Origin: Euphorbia lathyris
Lineage: Eukaryota; Streptophyta; Magnoliopsida; Malpighiales; Euphorbiaceae
Length of the DNA stretch: 64,000 nt
Reading direction: 5' to 3'
NCBI RefSeq assembly: GCF_963576675.1
Contig: NC_088918.1
Location: 65,179,001-65,243,000 of the forward strand
Position numbers and translations under genes: made by a program. Below the pieces are notes generated by a model. That model worked only from the letters and a program-made list of their open reading frames with translations, was not told where the DNA came from and made no database searches. Shown here piece after piece: positions 20,266 to 31,878 of this stretch; the stretch's first letter is position 1; each line of letters begins with the position of its first letter.

Positions 20266-23200
20266 TATTTATATTTTTTTTTATCACTGTAGTAATTTCA
20301 CTTTTGATCTATATACTTATTTATTTTTACTTTTTTACTCTAAAAAATAATTATGACCAAGTTTTTTCATTTATCATATTATTTTGTTTTAATATTTGTT
20401 TTTAATTATTTTAAAATAATTATTTTAAAAAAATAAATATTTATTCATTTTTTTTGACTAATTTTATTTTACTGTCCTCAGTTTCATCATATTTTGATTT
20501 TGATGGTTAAATTAATTGATTTTAATTCTTATATTTTATTAATAGAGACACATGTATATATAAAAATTGTTGTTAAAAACACAGCTCTAATTTATTACTT
20601 TTTTTTAACCAAATAGCCACAAAGGGGATTAGAGGTATATCGTTCTTTTTGTGGAACTGAAACAAACAAATAAGGGAATTCAAGGTCATTCCATTCCTTT
20701 ATCATTGTTTTCGTTTCTTGATTCCATTCCGTTATCTCTGCGTAAATCAAATGTCCTCTTAATGATTCCTCCTTCTTACCCTATTAATCAATTTGATTCC
20801 CTCCCTAAATCCCAAACACCCACGATCCAATTCATTTCTATTTTTTTTATGAACCTAAATTTCTATTTAAAATCATTTCATAATGTCTGACATTAAAATT
20901 AATTTACAGTTGGATGAAATAGATGTATGCAATTTATTCAACATAGGAACACATGTTCATTAAGGTGCATGTGATCAAGACTGCTATTCAACATACTGAC
21001 ATTCATATTATAATACTAATATATTATAAATCCTTACATATTCAAGTCATATATCTAATTTGAACTTAAATTTATTTTTACTTTTTTTATTAAAATTATA
21101 ATAATTATTATTATCTAATAAATTATTTTTAACAAAAATTATTTTTATTCCGATTCCGATCATTAGAGAATCAAACAGTTCCAAAATAAATAGATTTCGA
21201 TTTCTGATTGAACCAAACCGACTAAATAAATAGTCATTCTAATTCTGATTCCGTCACATTCGGATTCTGATTCCGATTCCGAAATTTAAACCAAATGCAT
21301 CCTAAAAACATTAATTGAATTTTCAATTTTTATCATTGAATTGATGAAAATTAAGTTTCAACAAAATAAATCGCTTTTTTTGTTTGTTTTTTTCCTTGTG
21401 AATTTTTACTTTTAATTCTAGAAACATGACTAGGGATGCTCATGAGTCAGCATAGCTCGTAAACTATTTTATTTTAGCGATGTTAAAGCTCGGTCAAATT
21501 GGCTTAATAAGGCTCGATTTGAGCTTGGAATTGGTTCGAGATATTAATGAGTTGAACATGAGCTTCATAAATTCGGTTCAAAAGCTCACAAACAGACTTA
21601 GTAATTTTTTAATTACTATAACTTCGGTCAGATTCGAACAATGAGTTGACTTTTTTAGCTAACTGTTTGACCTACAAGGAATGGGCCATCTAGGTATACT
21701 TTGACATTAAACTTAGTAGCCAATTAGACTAAAGAAATAATCATATATCATAATAAAGAGGGAGAAAAAAAATTACCTATTTAGGATATCTAATCGTGGG
21801 AAATTACCATTTTACCCTTAGCTTAGGTGGTGGGATAATTTTTGTTATGGTTCTCTTTCCCTAATGGACCTTCCAATGTGGAATGGGCTTTGGAAAGTGA
21901 TTCGGCCCTTATTTGGTTCTAGTCCAAAACAGATGTTCCCTCTTGTCTTAATTTGAACATTAATGTGAAAGAAATTGATTGGTCTTCCCTTTTCATCTAT
22001 CCCTATGCTTAACTATTGTTAATTAAGGCTTTTATAACTGTTGATATAAAAAAAATTGATTGTTATCTACTATAGTGAAAAGGTATATAGAATACTGGCA
22101 AGTCAACGAAACCTTATCGCATTCAACCGAACTCGACTTATAAAGTATAAGAACAATGTTAATTCCTACTTCAATTAAACTGTAAGAGATACAACCTTGT
22201 TAATTTTAGGTTAGCTTTTTGTTCTTGTAGTTTTCTTTGATTTTTGCTTCTTTCAACTACTTTCATTATAAATCACGTTAGTTCTCAGTCTTTTAAGAAA
22301 AAAGCTTAGTTTTCTACCTTTCTCGTTGTTGTGAAACTTTCTTCTTTCCTAACATTTTTTGGACTGACAATCCTAGTGAAAAATATAGAATTCTCAACCT
22401 TATAATGATATTGACATTGATCTCAGTACATTTTATGAGGCTTATATACCTCAATAAGCATAGGTTAAAAAAAGACATAATGCCCCCATGTAATACTAAC
22501 AACATCTAAGAAATAGGGGTAAATAGGTGTAAATAACTTAATGGCAAAGTAGAAATTAAGCTAAATGCAAGACAATAAATAAGACATGTGCAAGGATGGA
22601 AAAATTCGCAGGACTTGCTAGTAAAGTAATCTCACACGGTGTGTGGCTTTATGGACACGCCTTGTCGGCTGAAGCTCAAGAAGAATTAAAGCTGTCATTA
22701 GAATAGTCACACGACGTGTTGTAATAGGGACATGAATTAATCCAAAAGAGACATAAACTTTCCCAAATTCTCACACATCGTGTGGCCTTCTTTCCCCTAT
22801 TCCTGGATATTGTAATTGCTCACTCGGCATGTTGCTGTTCTCACACGTCATTTGACTCATGCTTCAAAGTTCCTTGATATTGATGCTCTCATCACAAAAC
22901 AAAACAAAAAATGCTTATCTTCCGGGTATCACAATTACGTTATAGGGTGTGACTATCTATTTATAGCCACCAACTAGATCTTAACTTAATTACCCTTCTA
23001 ACTTATATTCGACTCATTTCCGGTACAAACGAATTATATTTGATTTGTAACAAATCTTTCCAACAAATATAATGGTGAGGGTAATCAGCACCGATGATCA
23101 CAAAAGTTTAGAAAATATCCTCAAAAGATCATAAAAGTTTAATTTGTCTTAATAAAATTATTTAAATTTGTTTTTGTTCCAATAAAGTCACTTTGAAAGT

Positions 23201-23785
23201 TTTCTGATCATTTTTCCATTAGAGTTGTTTACGTAACATCTAATCACATGTTTCAAAATCATGTGGCATAATAATAAAAATTTAACCACAAATTAAAAAC
23301 AAGTGAATAAAAATTGTCAATTAAAATTTTAACTACAAATTAACTCATGTGACATATTAATTGTTATTTAAAATACATAGTTATATTTGTTTAATATACC
23401 ATGTGGTGCTGACGTGACGTTACAATATCACGGTAGCAATAAACAAAACAAACTTAATAATTTTATTTAAACAAATTTAAATTTTGTGATTTTTTTTTTT
23501 TTTTTTTGAAACATTGTACAAATTTTTGTCAACACGGATACTAATTACCCATAATGGTAATGAATGCTTAGTAATAGTAGGAGATAAAAACCATTGTATA
23601 ATCCAATCGACAAACAAGAAGACAAGGAAAATAAATACAATCAGCTGGCAGTTGAGTTTTATACTACGATTTTCTCAATATACGACGTCGTAAACAACAA
23701 GAAAAAAAACAAAAACAAAGTCCACAACACAAGATGCTTACCCGAAAACCAAGATAGAAACACACAAACCACCGAACGACAAAAT
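20266..23785. other. Long AT-rich spacer with faint repeat relics
   Basis: No gene is supported. Three segments stand out. At 20280-20400 a block matches 19105-19200 across LINE3. At 21430-21660 the sequence is rich in gagct and gctcg motifs, like degenerate hAT-derived repeats. At 22520-22980 there is a more GC-balanced stretch with repeated cacacg/cgtgtg pairs ending near a TATA-like tctatttatagcc, reminiscent of a decayed Ty3/gypsy LTR. None has paired ends or a TSD. A T-run is at about 23491-23508. Confidence 0.45.
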
Positions 23786-24262
23786 TCAAACTTTGGGAAC
23801 AGATTCCGGCGGTTTAGCGGCGGAAAGAGCCCGAAGTTTGATGAAGAAAACGGCGACGGAATGGCCAGCAACAGCTGCTATAAAAATTCCAAGATTATAA
23901 GACATAACAGAAAGCATAACCATGTAAGCTAAACCCATCTTAACAGCATAAACACTTGCTTCAATTAACGCAACCCCCATAGGACTGGAACTGATCTTCT
24001 TAGCTGTCGGAGATATAGACAAGATCTCAACACCTGCTGCTATTACGAACACGAAGATCAAAGACGATATGTACATGCCAAGGTTGTCTTTTGGCCATCC
24101 AGAGAATAATATTATTGCGTCTTTTCCCCAGTAGAAAGTCATGTGTATCACCATATCCATAGATGATGAACTCATGTTCATGTTCATGTCTGGACTCATC
24201 GGCATATCCATGGATGATGAGCTCATGTTCATTTTTGTGTCTGGGCTCATCGTCATATCCAT
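23786..24262 (-). CDS. COPT-like: COPT/Ctr-family high-affinity copper transporter with duplicated Met-rich N-terminus
   Basis: This intronless 158-residue protein imports Cu(I) across the plasma membrane or an endomembrane as a trimer. Residues 1-40 are a methionine-rich domain made of two copies of a 17-residue unit (MSPD, then MNMSSSSMDM), which should bind Cu(I). MTFYWG (41-46) leads into TM1 (about 62-81). TM2 (about 98-121) holds the essential MxxxM (M116, M120). TM3 (about 123-140) holds the Gly-rich packing motif. The tail is short. The ATG at 24262 is the first in frame and gives the usual COPT length (about 130-170 residues). All key residues are present. A second COPT gene lies 2.6 kb away on the same strand. 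Assignment to a specific Arabidopsis COPT number is not possible by eye. Confidence 0.95.
   Translation of the reverse strand: MDMTMSPDTKMNMSSSSMDMPMSPDMNMNMSSSSMDMVIHMTFYWGKDAIILFSGWPKDNLGMYISSLIFVFVIAAGVEILSISPTAKKISSSPMGVALIEASVYAVKMGLAYMVMLSVMSYNLGIFIAAVAGHSVAVFFIKLRALSAAKPPESVPKV
24152..24253 (-). repeat. 51-bp in-frame tandem duplication in the COPT N-terminus
   Basis: The unit starting catatccat at 24152 recurs at 24203, exactly 51 bp later, with a few substitutions. It encodes the two 17-residue Met-rich blocks. The reading frame is kept, so the metal-binding arm has been lengthened rather than broken. Confidence 0.9.
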
Positions 24263-26198
24263 GGTTTGGTGAGGGATGTTTTTGATTTTGGGAGAGAATT
24301 AAAATGAGATTATGGTCTCTTGTCTTGTCTTGGGTTTATTTAATTGAGTTAATTATATGAGGTGTTTGACAAGAACGATGTGACTATCTATTTTTTTTAA
24401 GTCTTGGTCATTTTGGATTGTTTTGGTGTTAACAAGTCTTTAAATATTTATGTGGCTCACAATTGCTTATAGAGATTAGACTAAAAATATCTTGGTGTGT
24501 GGAAAAAACTATATTCAAAGTTACAGAGAAAACCATCTCAAAAGAAAAAAATACAAAAAATCTCCTTCAATTTTTAAAAGTTTCAAAATTCTTATTGGAT
24601 GAAATAAATAGACAAGAATCTATATAAGGTTATTGAATGTATTGGCAATAATATAACGTAATTGAATAAAAATATGAAATTATCAAAAGTCATTGGATAA
24701 AGAAAAAATTATTTGAAATTTTTAAAAGTTTCAGAAACTATTGAAATTTTAGGTCAAAATACTTTTGTTTTCTCTTTTGCTTTTTTTTTTTAATAGTATT
24801 TTCGGATTTATGATTAAACACTATTTGACCACAATCTATCTAAAATATTGGTTTTTGGTCCAAATCTATTAACATTTGCCTTCTAATCCATAGTTTTTGT
24901 ACCGTAATCTCTATTATTTGGTTACATTTGCCCTCTAAAAGTATTCCTAAGAAACTCTTAGCACTCTTTAAAAATAATTGTCTTTTAAGAGCGACTAATA
25001 CATATCATCTCCAATAATATTCTTTATATTCACTCTTTATTTATTATTTTATTATTAATTATTGTCGTATTTACCAATAGTAATGAGAGAAATGAGACTT
25101 CTCAATTATTAATAAAAAATAAAATTAGGACGAAGAGAAACTCTCTCTTAATAGAAATGGTCTTAGTGATTTGAGGAATACTAAGAGATTGTTAAAACCT
25201 AAGAGATACGAAACTGTTTGGTTAAGATAACGTAACAGCTCCTAATTGCTGTGTTTTAGGAGTAAACAGCAGCTGTTTCTAAAATTCCAAAAACTGCTTT
25301 TTCTACTTGAGATCTGCCATTTGAGTTTTTTTCCCTAAAATATATTTTTCAAATTTAACCTACATTGGAGAAAAGGATTATGCCAAGGTTGGCAATTATA
25401 AGGTCTTTGCATAGTCAATAATGCCTTTTGAGCATTTTCTTGGAACAGCCTAGTATTTTGGTTTAGGGAGGTTGGTTGATTAACTTTTTCCAAATCCTTA
25501 TATATAATGCTGCCATCTTTCTTCTTTTCGCATGGCAAATTCTGACTTGTTAATTGATTTAAATAAAAAGGTATATTCGTGTAACAATAATGATTAATCA
25601 TAATTTTTTTTATCAAACGATTAATAATTAATTATACCTAATAGCAAACAACTAACAACAAATTAAAGTAACCAGCAAACAATAATAGTTAAACTAAAAA
25701 AACTTGTGGAAATGCTCTAACCTATCCAAAATTGATTAAATCTCAACTAGCCACTATTGTAAATACTCTAATCTATTCACTCGTTGATATTTCACCAATT
25801 TTAGATAGTTCACGAGATAAATGTAACCAAATTATAGGTAAAAAAACAAAAGTAACTATTTTAGATGGATCATAGGACAAGTATTACTAAATAATAGGTT
25901 AGGTAGGATGGAATCCAAAATTTTGGATAAGTTTGAGTAAAACAGTGTTTTAAGCCTCGGATTTATGTGTGTTATCTTTGTGCATGGTCATATTAATCTT
26001 CTATAATTGTTCCAATTTTGCAGGATATATTCGTCCTCGAATTAAAAATAAATTATACTTATGAATAATTGTTGTTTATAAAGTGAATTAATGTTATTGA
26101 TTTTAGTTTTGTTAATAATCTCACCTTATCCAAATCTCATGCATATTCGGAATCACAGTATCCAACTAACAATCTTGATCACATACATATTAATGAGC
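24263..26198. other. Spacer between the COPT genes, upstream part
   Basis: This holds the promoter of the first COPT gene. The sequence is AT-rich, with a TATA-like aattaaataaaccc on the minus strand about 80 bp before the ATG. A single GTAC (core of the copper-response element bound by SPL7-type factors) is seen near 24899, too isolated to be called. MITE-like sequence around 24930-25190 has weak end similarity only. No gene is seen; the 93-codon ORF at 25335-25616 has no family features. Confidence 0.45.
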
Positions 26199-26326
26199 AT
26201 GTAGAATTTGCTTATTCACCATTAGATCTAGGCTTATTAGAATCCTAAGGTAGAGATTCAAAGCATCGTGAAACTTAGATTTAATAAGCTTATATCTAAC
26301 AGTGAATAAGCAAATTCACTTACATG
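26199..26326. mobile_element. Short palindromic MITE between the COPT genes
   Basis: The left half, gtagaatttgcttattcacc and onward to ggcttatta, pairs with the right half, taataagcttatatctaac and onward to aagcaaattcac, as arms of about 38 bp around a loop of about 50 bp. The arms are about 85-90% complementary by eye. It is flanked by catgt-like sequence on both sides. Non-coding; superfamily not assigned. Confidence 0.7.
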
Positions 26327-26892
26327 TGAAAATTCCTGATCCAACCAAACTACAAAAATATATATCATATTCAAAACAATATTAAGAAGTTCAATACAAT
26401 TACCTTAATATCCACTTCATTCTTTCCCAATAAGCTTTTATCAGACACGATATATATCAATAAACCACACTAACTGTTTGAGCTAGATCAGAACGAGTGC
26501 ACATCATATCATACATCATCATATCATACATGATGCTACCAATCACATTTTTTAGAACCATCAATTATATTATTATTTTAGTAGTTTCTTCCATATAAAT
26601 TTCTAATTCGAGTGTTGACATATTGGGCCTGTGCCCTTCTTTTATTAGGGCCTGAAGCTGCCTGAAGGCCCAATGGGCCTGTTGATGTAGCTTTGATTAT
26701 TTTCCCATATGAAAGAGAAAAAGTTATTTATGAAGAGAACAAAAAGTTGACTTTATAAAAACATGTATTACATATACAATACAATAGTAAAAAATATATA
26801 TAAAAGAACAAAATCAGCAGTTTTCTCAGTACGTATTATTCATCAATTACCATTATTGAACTGAGAAATAAAATCAAATGAAAACTCATCAT

Positions 26893-27366
26893 TCAGCACT
26901 TAACATTAACAGGAGGAAGATCCGGATTAACCTCCGATCCGGACCCGGACTTCCTAATAACCCGTCTAGCAAAAACCGCAAACCCGACAGCGTGGCCACC
27001 AACAGCAGCAAGAAAAACGCCGCCGTTGAATGACATGACAGCCAGCATGACCAAGTAAGACAAACCGGTACGAACTACATACATCCCGGTCCGAAAAACT
27101 CCGGCGGCCACCTTGTTCGTGCCGGGCTTAATGATGCTACAATAATTGAACCACTCAACGACCACGGCTAGAGTAAAAACGAACATCAATGCTAAAGCAT
27201 ACATGGCGGAGCTTGAACCAGGCCATCCCTTGAAAAGAATTTCTGTTTTGTGGCCCCAATAGAAGGTCATGTGCGTCAAGGAATTCCGGTGAATGTGAAA
27301 TGGGCTTGTGCCGGTGCCGGTGGTGTTCCACGCTGACACGGTGTTGGCGTGGTGGTCAGCTCCCAT
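26893..27366 (-). CDS. COPT-like: COPT/Ctr-family copper transporter, second paralogue
   Basis: This intronless 157-residue copper transporter has the Ctr fold: a His-containing N-terminus (HH at 5-6, HIH at 24-26) in place of a long Met-rich arm, MTFYWG at 33-38, TM1 (about 54-73), TM2 with MLAVM (M107, M111) and TM3 with GGVFLAAVGGHAVGF. The basic ARRVIRK segment follows TM3, and the protein ends in Cys, as in several COPTs where terminal Cys/His residues hand copper to chaperones. The start at 27366 is the only reasonable ATG. It shares strand, size and intronless structure with the gene at 23786, so the two form a local pair, but the sequences are well diverged and the duplication is not recent. 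It is more GC-rich (especially at third positions) than its neighbour. Confidence 0.95.
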   Translation of the reverse strand: MGADHHANTVSAWNTTGTGTSPFHIHRNSLTHMTFYWGHKTEILFKGWPGSSSAMYALALMFVFTLAVVVEWFNYCSIIKPGTNKVAAGVFRTGMYVVRTGLSYLVMLAVMSFNGGVFLAAVGGHAVGFAVFARRVIRKSGSGSEVNPDLPPVNVKC

Positions 27367-27656
27367 TATTTAATTTTTGTTAAGAATGGTGGAGTTGGAT
27401 TGGTTGAAATGGAGGGGTTTTAAATTGAGAGGGAAAGGATGAGACGGTGTCGTTTAAGTTGTCGGAAATAGTCTGAATTATGCATTAACTCTTGAGGAAG
27501 CAATCTCTGGAAAAAGAGGAAGGGAGAGAGAGAGGAGAAGGATCTTGTGATTTTGTTCTTTGATGTGAAATTTGGTAGGCCCATATATTTATGATTGGTA
27601 ACACGTAAGCGGTTAGGGCCCACTATTCTATTAGATAAATAATTTTAATGGTGTCT

Positions 27657-28165
27657 CAAGGGATGTAAACGGGGTGTAGTGGGATGAGGAATGCATTTCT
27701 CATCCTCATTTCCGGAGGTAAATAGGGACAAATTTATCCACATTCCCGTTCCACAGGATCTCATTCCCCGTTTATAGATATTCCAAGAACATTACCAATA
27801 TTCCTCATTTCTCATTCTCTATGAGAAATCACGATTTATGTTTAAAAAAATCAATAAAGACAAACCCATTTAAGAAACAATTGTTAATTATACCAAGCAT
27901 TAACAATCATGATCAAATTTTTCGGATCACAAAAAACTAGAAATTGAAAACAACAAACCACCTAATTAAAATGTTCTTAAATTATTAAAAAAAAAAATCA
28001 ATTGGGGAATAATTGGGGATCCTCAACAGAGATTAACGGGGCAAGGACTTGGATCCGAGCAGGGCGAGGATACCTTTTCCATCCCCATGACGGGGAATAA
28101 AATTATCCCTGTATCTGTTCCATGGGATCATTATCGGAGATTCTCCATCCCTGTTAAAACACGAT
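27657..28165. mobile_element. hAT-like MITE rich in cggggaat motifs
   Basis: The left end, ggatgtaaacggggtg, and the reverse complement of the right end, gtgttttaacagggatggag, are similar. Both subterminal regions carry gggatgagg, ggggaat and cattccc-type blocks in opposite orientation, as in a common class of plant hAT-derived repeats. No transposase is present, and the TSD is unclear. Confidence 0.5.
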
Positions 28166-28397
28166 TAAATTTGGAATTTAAAATATAATGTTTTTTTTTT
28201 ATTTATATCATTTATGATAATGTTTTCAGTAAACATACAAAGACTTTGTAATTGTTTAGGCTTAAACAAGGCCAGCTCATTTAGTACACGCTTATATGGG
28301 CTGGACGAATATGTAAGTCCATCGTCAAGCCCATAATTAATCATTGTAAGTCTTCTATTGCATTTGATATCAGGTATAACTTATATAGATATATAAA

Positions 28398-28669
28398 CTA
28401 GTTTTTGACCCGTGCGATGCACGAATTCATCTTAATATATGAATATTAACAAAAATATAATTTAATAATTACAATTAATGATATAAAGGTGCTATATAAA
28501 TTAAATATTATTATTTTATTTTCACATTTAATTTAAATAATCTTTTTATAGATAAATATGATAATATAATTAAAATTAATATATTATATATTATATTATA
28601 TTTTTTATCAGTAAAAAATAATGAAGTGACACCTCAGCTCCATCATTACTGTTTTATATTATATATAGA
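28398..28669 (-). mobile_element. Short non-autonomous Helitron
   Basis: Read on the minus strand, the element begins TCTATATATAATATAAAAC (28669 downwards) and ends with a hairpin (cgtgc, atc, gcacg), then ggtcaaaaaCTAG at 28398. The host bases are A before (28397) and T after (28670) on the plus strand, the A/T insertion site expected for Helitrons. There is no TSD or TIR, which also fits. At 272 bp it can encode no RepHel protein. Confidence 0.75.
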
Positions 28670-28718
28670 TTATATGATAATACTAATACAGAGACACAGA
28701 TTTAGAAGGGGGCTTAAG

Positions 28719-28816
28719 CACGAGGCGCTGTCTGCGAGTCGGGTTGTTTGGGAATGCAGCCCAAATCGGGCGGTAAATTCCATCCAAGGCTAAATACGGG
28801 CGAGAGACCGATAGCG

Positions 28817-28849
<33 letters not shown>
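28719..28849 (+). pseudogene. 25S rRNA gene fragment (131 bp)
   Basis: From cacgaggcgctgtct to gggaaagatgaaaaggact the sequence follows the conserved 5' region of plant 25S rRNA, including aatgcagccc, gggcggtaaattcc, caaggctaaatacgggcgag and agaccgatagcgaacaagta. I see very few differences from the conserved sequence, for example ccatcc where ccgtcc is expected. Homology stops abruptly on both sides, and the next expected rRNA bases (tttgaaaagagagtc) are missing. It is an orphan piece, not a working rRNA gene. Confidence 0.93.
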
Positions 28850-29139
28850 GGTCGTTAGAAAATATTAAATATTTCAGAAAATTGTATCGAGTTTTTAATT
28901 TTTAGTAAAAACACCAAAAACACCAATTTAGGATCCATAAACAGGAGAAACAGTGAATCATTGATCCGTCACTGTACTAATATGACACAATAATTACTTC
29001 TAAAAAGCATTGACCTAAATAAAAGGACAAAGGCTTTGGTGCATGATATATGTCTAATGTCGTTTTGATTAAAAATGTATCGTTATTGATGGAGTTTCTT
29101 TTCCTTTTTTTTTTTGTTTTTTTCTCCTTTCTTTCTCCG

Positions 29140-29515
29140 ATCATGGAATCCATGAATGAGTCGTACGCAAAAATAACTTTGAAAGAAGCTAGTGATGAAC
29201 GAGTAGTTGGTAGTCTGCCTTTTATATCTGATGTGTTTATTGCTGAAGGCATCGATATTCGGGAAGCTTTGAGCTGGTTAAAGAATAATGGCTTCCAAAA
29301 TATCACTGTAAAATTATATTCTCAACTTTTAGTCAGTATTATCAATGATCAAGAGAATATGGATTTTATGTTGAACCTTATTGTTTATGATTGTAAATCC
29401 TTCGTAAGGAAAATTTATAACTGCTATGTTCGGTTTTTTTGAGAGATATGCGAATCTAACAGCTCATATTTTAGTTAGGACAATTGATTATATGTCAGAT
29501 TACGGAAATTGAGGT
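29140..29515 (+). pseudogene. RNase H-like (RVT_3) domain relic
   Basis: The frame contains SYAKITLKEASDERVV, IREALSWLKNNGFQNITVKL, SQLLVSIINDQEN and NLIVYDCKSFVRK, matching the middle of plant RNase H-like domains. The usual Asp of the ExD motif is Tyr (KLYSQ). After a frameshift, RYANLTAHILVRTIDYMSD corresponds to the C-terminal helix, where the family has R.AN..AH.LAR. No upstream RT is present. It could be a LINE 3' scrap or a stand-alone RVT_3 pseudogene. Confidence 0.7.
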
Positions 29516-29560
29516 GCTTTAATCTCTCATTTTCTTGTTTTAGTTTTGAGAAGTGATTAA

Positions 29561-30713
29561 GACCACCCACAATGGGTGAGTTACTTTTTTTCGCATTACT
29601 TTACAAAAAACCCACTTTTAAAAAAAAAATCTAATACACTCAATCACATCTCCATTACACCCATTTGTATCATTTTTCTACGTGAGTCCCACTTGTCATA
29701 AAACTCTTACGCACTTCAAATAAATTATTATTTCTATCCACCAAACAATTAATTTAATTATTTCATCATTCAATTTAAACAATTCAATTAATCTATAAAT
29801 TAGTTAAAAAATAAATATCAATTATATCTATAATTATTTTCCACCGAAACAGTTAATTAAAAAATATAATTAATTGCAAAAATAACATATATCACAAACG
29901 ATATTCTTTTATTGAAATAAAACACGAGAATACAAAACAGAATAAAATACAAGATTTAAAAACGAAAACATACATAAAAGTACGAAACAAGGGACAATAA
30001 AAAACAATGGCATTGGAACACGCAACATATTAAGCAACTGAACCGCTAGATATTTGCATATTCGAAGTATTTCGATTTGGCATTTGGAAAGGATTAGGGT
30101 GTTGCGAATCAGAATACAGATTTTGTTGCGAGGATTTTTTGTTACGTTGACATTTATCTATATCTCTAATTATGTAAAATGTAGCATTTAGATTTGTTTT
30201 TGTATGTATAAATGGATTGGGTATTTATAAAGAATTTTTCAAAAAACTAATTGTTTACTACCGTTATATATATATATATATATAATTAATTAATTCTTTT
30301 TTCCAAATTATATATGTTGCTCACGTTTTATATATATAAATATATTTAATTAATTATTTTCCCAAATTATATCCGTTGCCCCTACTATTGTGATTCAAAC
30401 ATTTTTTTTGGAATATTTTAATCACCACTTGCCCCACTTCTGCTTTGCAGAAAAAGAAAAAAAAATGTCAGTCAAAACTTGCGGCTGTGAGACGCCTCCC
30501 TCGTGAGTGTATCACACGCGCGCGTTGAGATGCGATCTCAACCGCATGTTTCCCTCACCTCCCTCATCTCACTTCACTCTCATTTTCTTACTCTTTTGCA
30601 TCACTTTTGTGATACAAAACTTCTCTCTCTTTACTTAATACACTACCCTTTAATGCAATAATTCAATAAATTGCATCACTTTTGTTAAGTGAGACACCCC
30701 ATTGTGGGCGCTC
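29561..30713. mobile_element. PIF/Harbinger-like non-autonomous element
   Basis: The termini gaccacccacaatgggtgag and (reverse-complemented) gagcgcccacaatggggtgt form an inverted repeat. The 3-bp target TAA is present at 29558-29560 and 30714-30716, as expected for PIF/Harbinger. Internally, on the minus strand, a TATA-like ttatataaatac (about 30220), a leader and a short Gln/Asn/Ser-rich stretch (about 30130-30030) look like fused start and end fragments of the family's Myb-like ORF. No transposase remains. Confidence 0.85.
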
Positions 30714-30716
30714 TAA

Positions 30717-31454
30717 TAAATTTCTTGTTTTCTTTCAAAAAAAATGACAACAATAATTGATTTTGATATTTTTATATATAACCCATCTTTTTTAACCATC
30801 TTGTCAGATTCGGTAAATCAAAGGAGAATTTTCATTCGTCTCCAAGTACAAGAATGAGTAGAACTTTGGAACATTTCCATCCCCTTTCTCCCATTGTAGT
30901 ACTTCGTCTGGCTTGTCGTACTAAGGCAACGAGTGGTTTGGGAGCTCGAAATACTAGAGATTTAAACATTGTGAATTAGGATGGAGTACGATGGTTGGGG
31001 AGAATTTCATTTGTTGATCTAAGGCTGAAGTGTAAATTTATCTATAACATTTTTTTTTACAAAAAAATTAAGAGCGAAAGGGTTAACTCTATTGTATGGC
31101 TAGAGAAAACCTCAAGGCAATAGAGAGACTTATGAAACGGTTTACATATCGTTCCACCTATAGGGGCTCCAACAACGATATTGACAATAGAATTAGGTGA
31201 GAATGCCATAAGAGTCCATTCCTTACGATTGAGCCACCCTTATATATATAACCTAAGAAATGGTAAACTTTTTTTCTTAACTTTCAAACTTCAAACAATC
31301 TTGAGCCATATAAATGTAAATTGAGCAATTTTGGACCCAAATAACATATCTATAAAACGAGACTATTACCTAGCTCCAAAGATGGAGGCAAGGGAGCACG
31401 AGGGTGCAACACACCCCTATTGTGTTAATGAGTTCTTCTTATTGCTTAATTAAA
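30717..31454. other. Spacer, no gene seen
   Basis: A moderately GC-balanced stretch at 30840-31000 has no readable coding motif. The rest is AT-rich. Confidence 0.45.
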
Positions 31455-31878
31455 GAAAATATTTTATCTTCATGATCTTGGAAAGATAAATTACTTCTTA
31501 GGTGTTGAAGCTCACCCACTGGTTTACTCATAAATCGATCCAAACATATACCGAATTGATGAATAAGGCGAAAATGGCAGCTTGTAAAGGTATTTCGACA
31601 CCTATGTGTATTAAGGAGAGGTTTCAACTTGATTTAAGAGACCTTTTTCCAAATCTTGTACTTTATTGGGACAGTATGGGTAGTCTTCAATATCTATCTC
31701 TCACTAAACATTTTATTTGTTGTTAATAAACTAGCTCAATGCATGCTCTTATTGTTATACACTGGCAAGGTGTCACACGTATCTTGTGTTATTTACAACT
31801 CACTAAAAATGATGGCATCTTTTTTCATCAGAGTTTTTTCATGGTTTCACTGATGCGGATTGGACTGGTAGTCTTGAT

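Noticed and set aside
22520..22980. Ty3/gypsy solo LTR
   Set aside because: It has LTR-like composition and a TATA-like site, but no TG/CA ends, no TSD and no primer-binding site could be fixed. Kept only as a remark in the spacer entry.
24890..24910. Copper-response element upstream of COPT
   Set aside because: Only one GTAC core was seen, more than 600 bp upstream, in AT-rich DNA. One 4-bp match is expected by chance.
28719..28849. A working rRNA gene
   Set aside because: Only 131 bp of 25S are present and both edges are abrupt.
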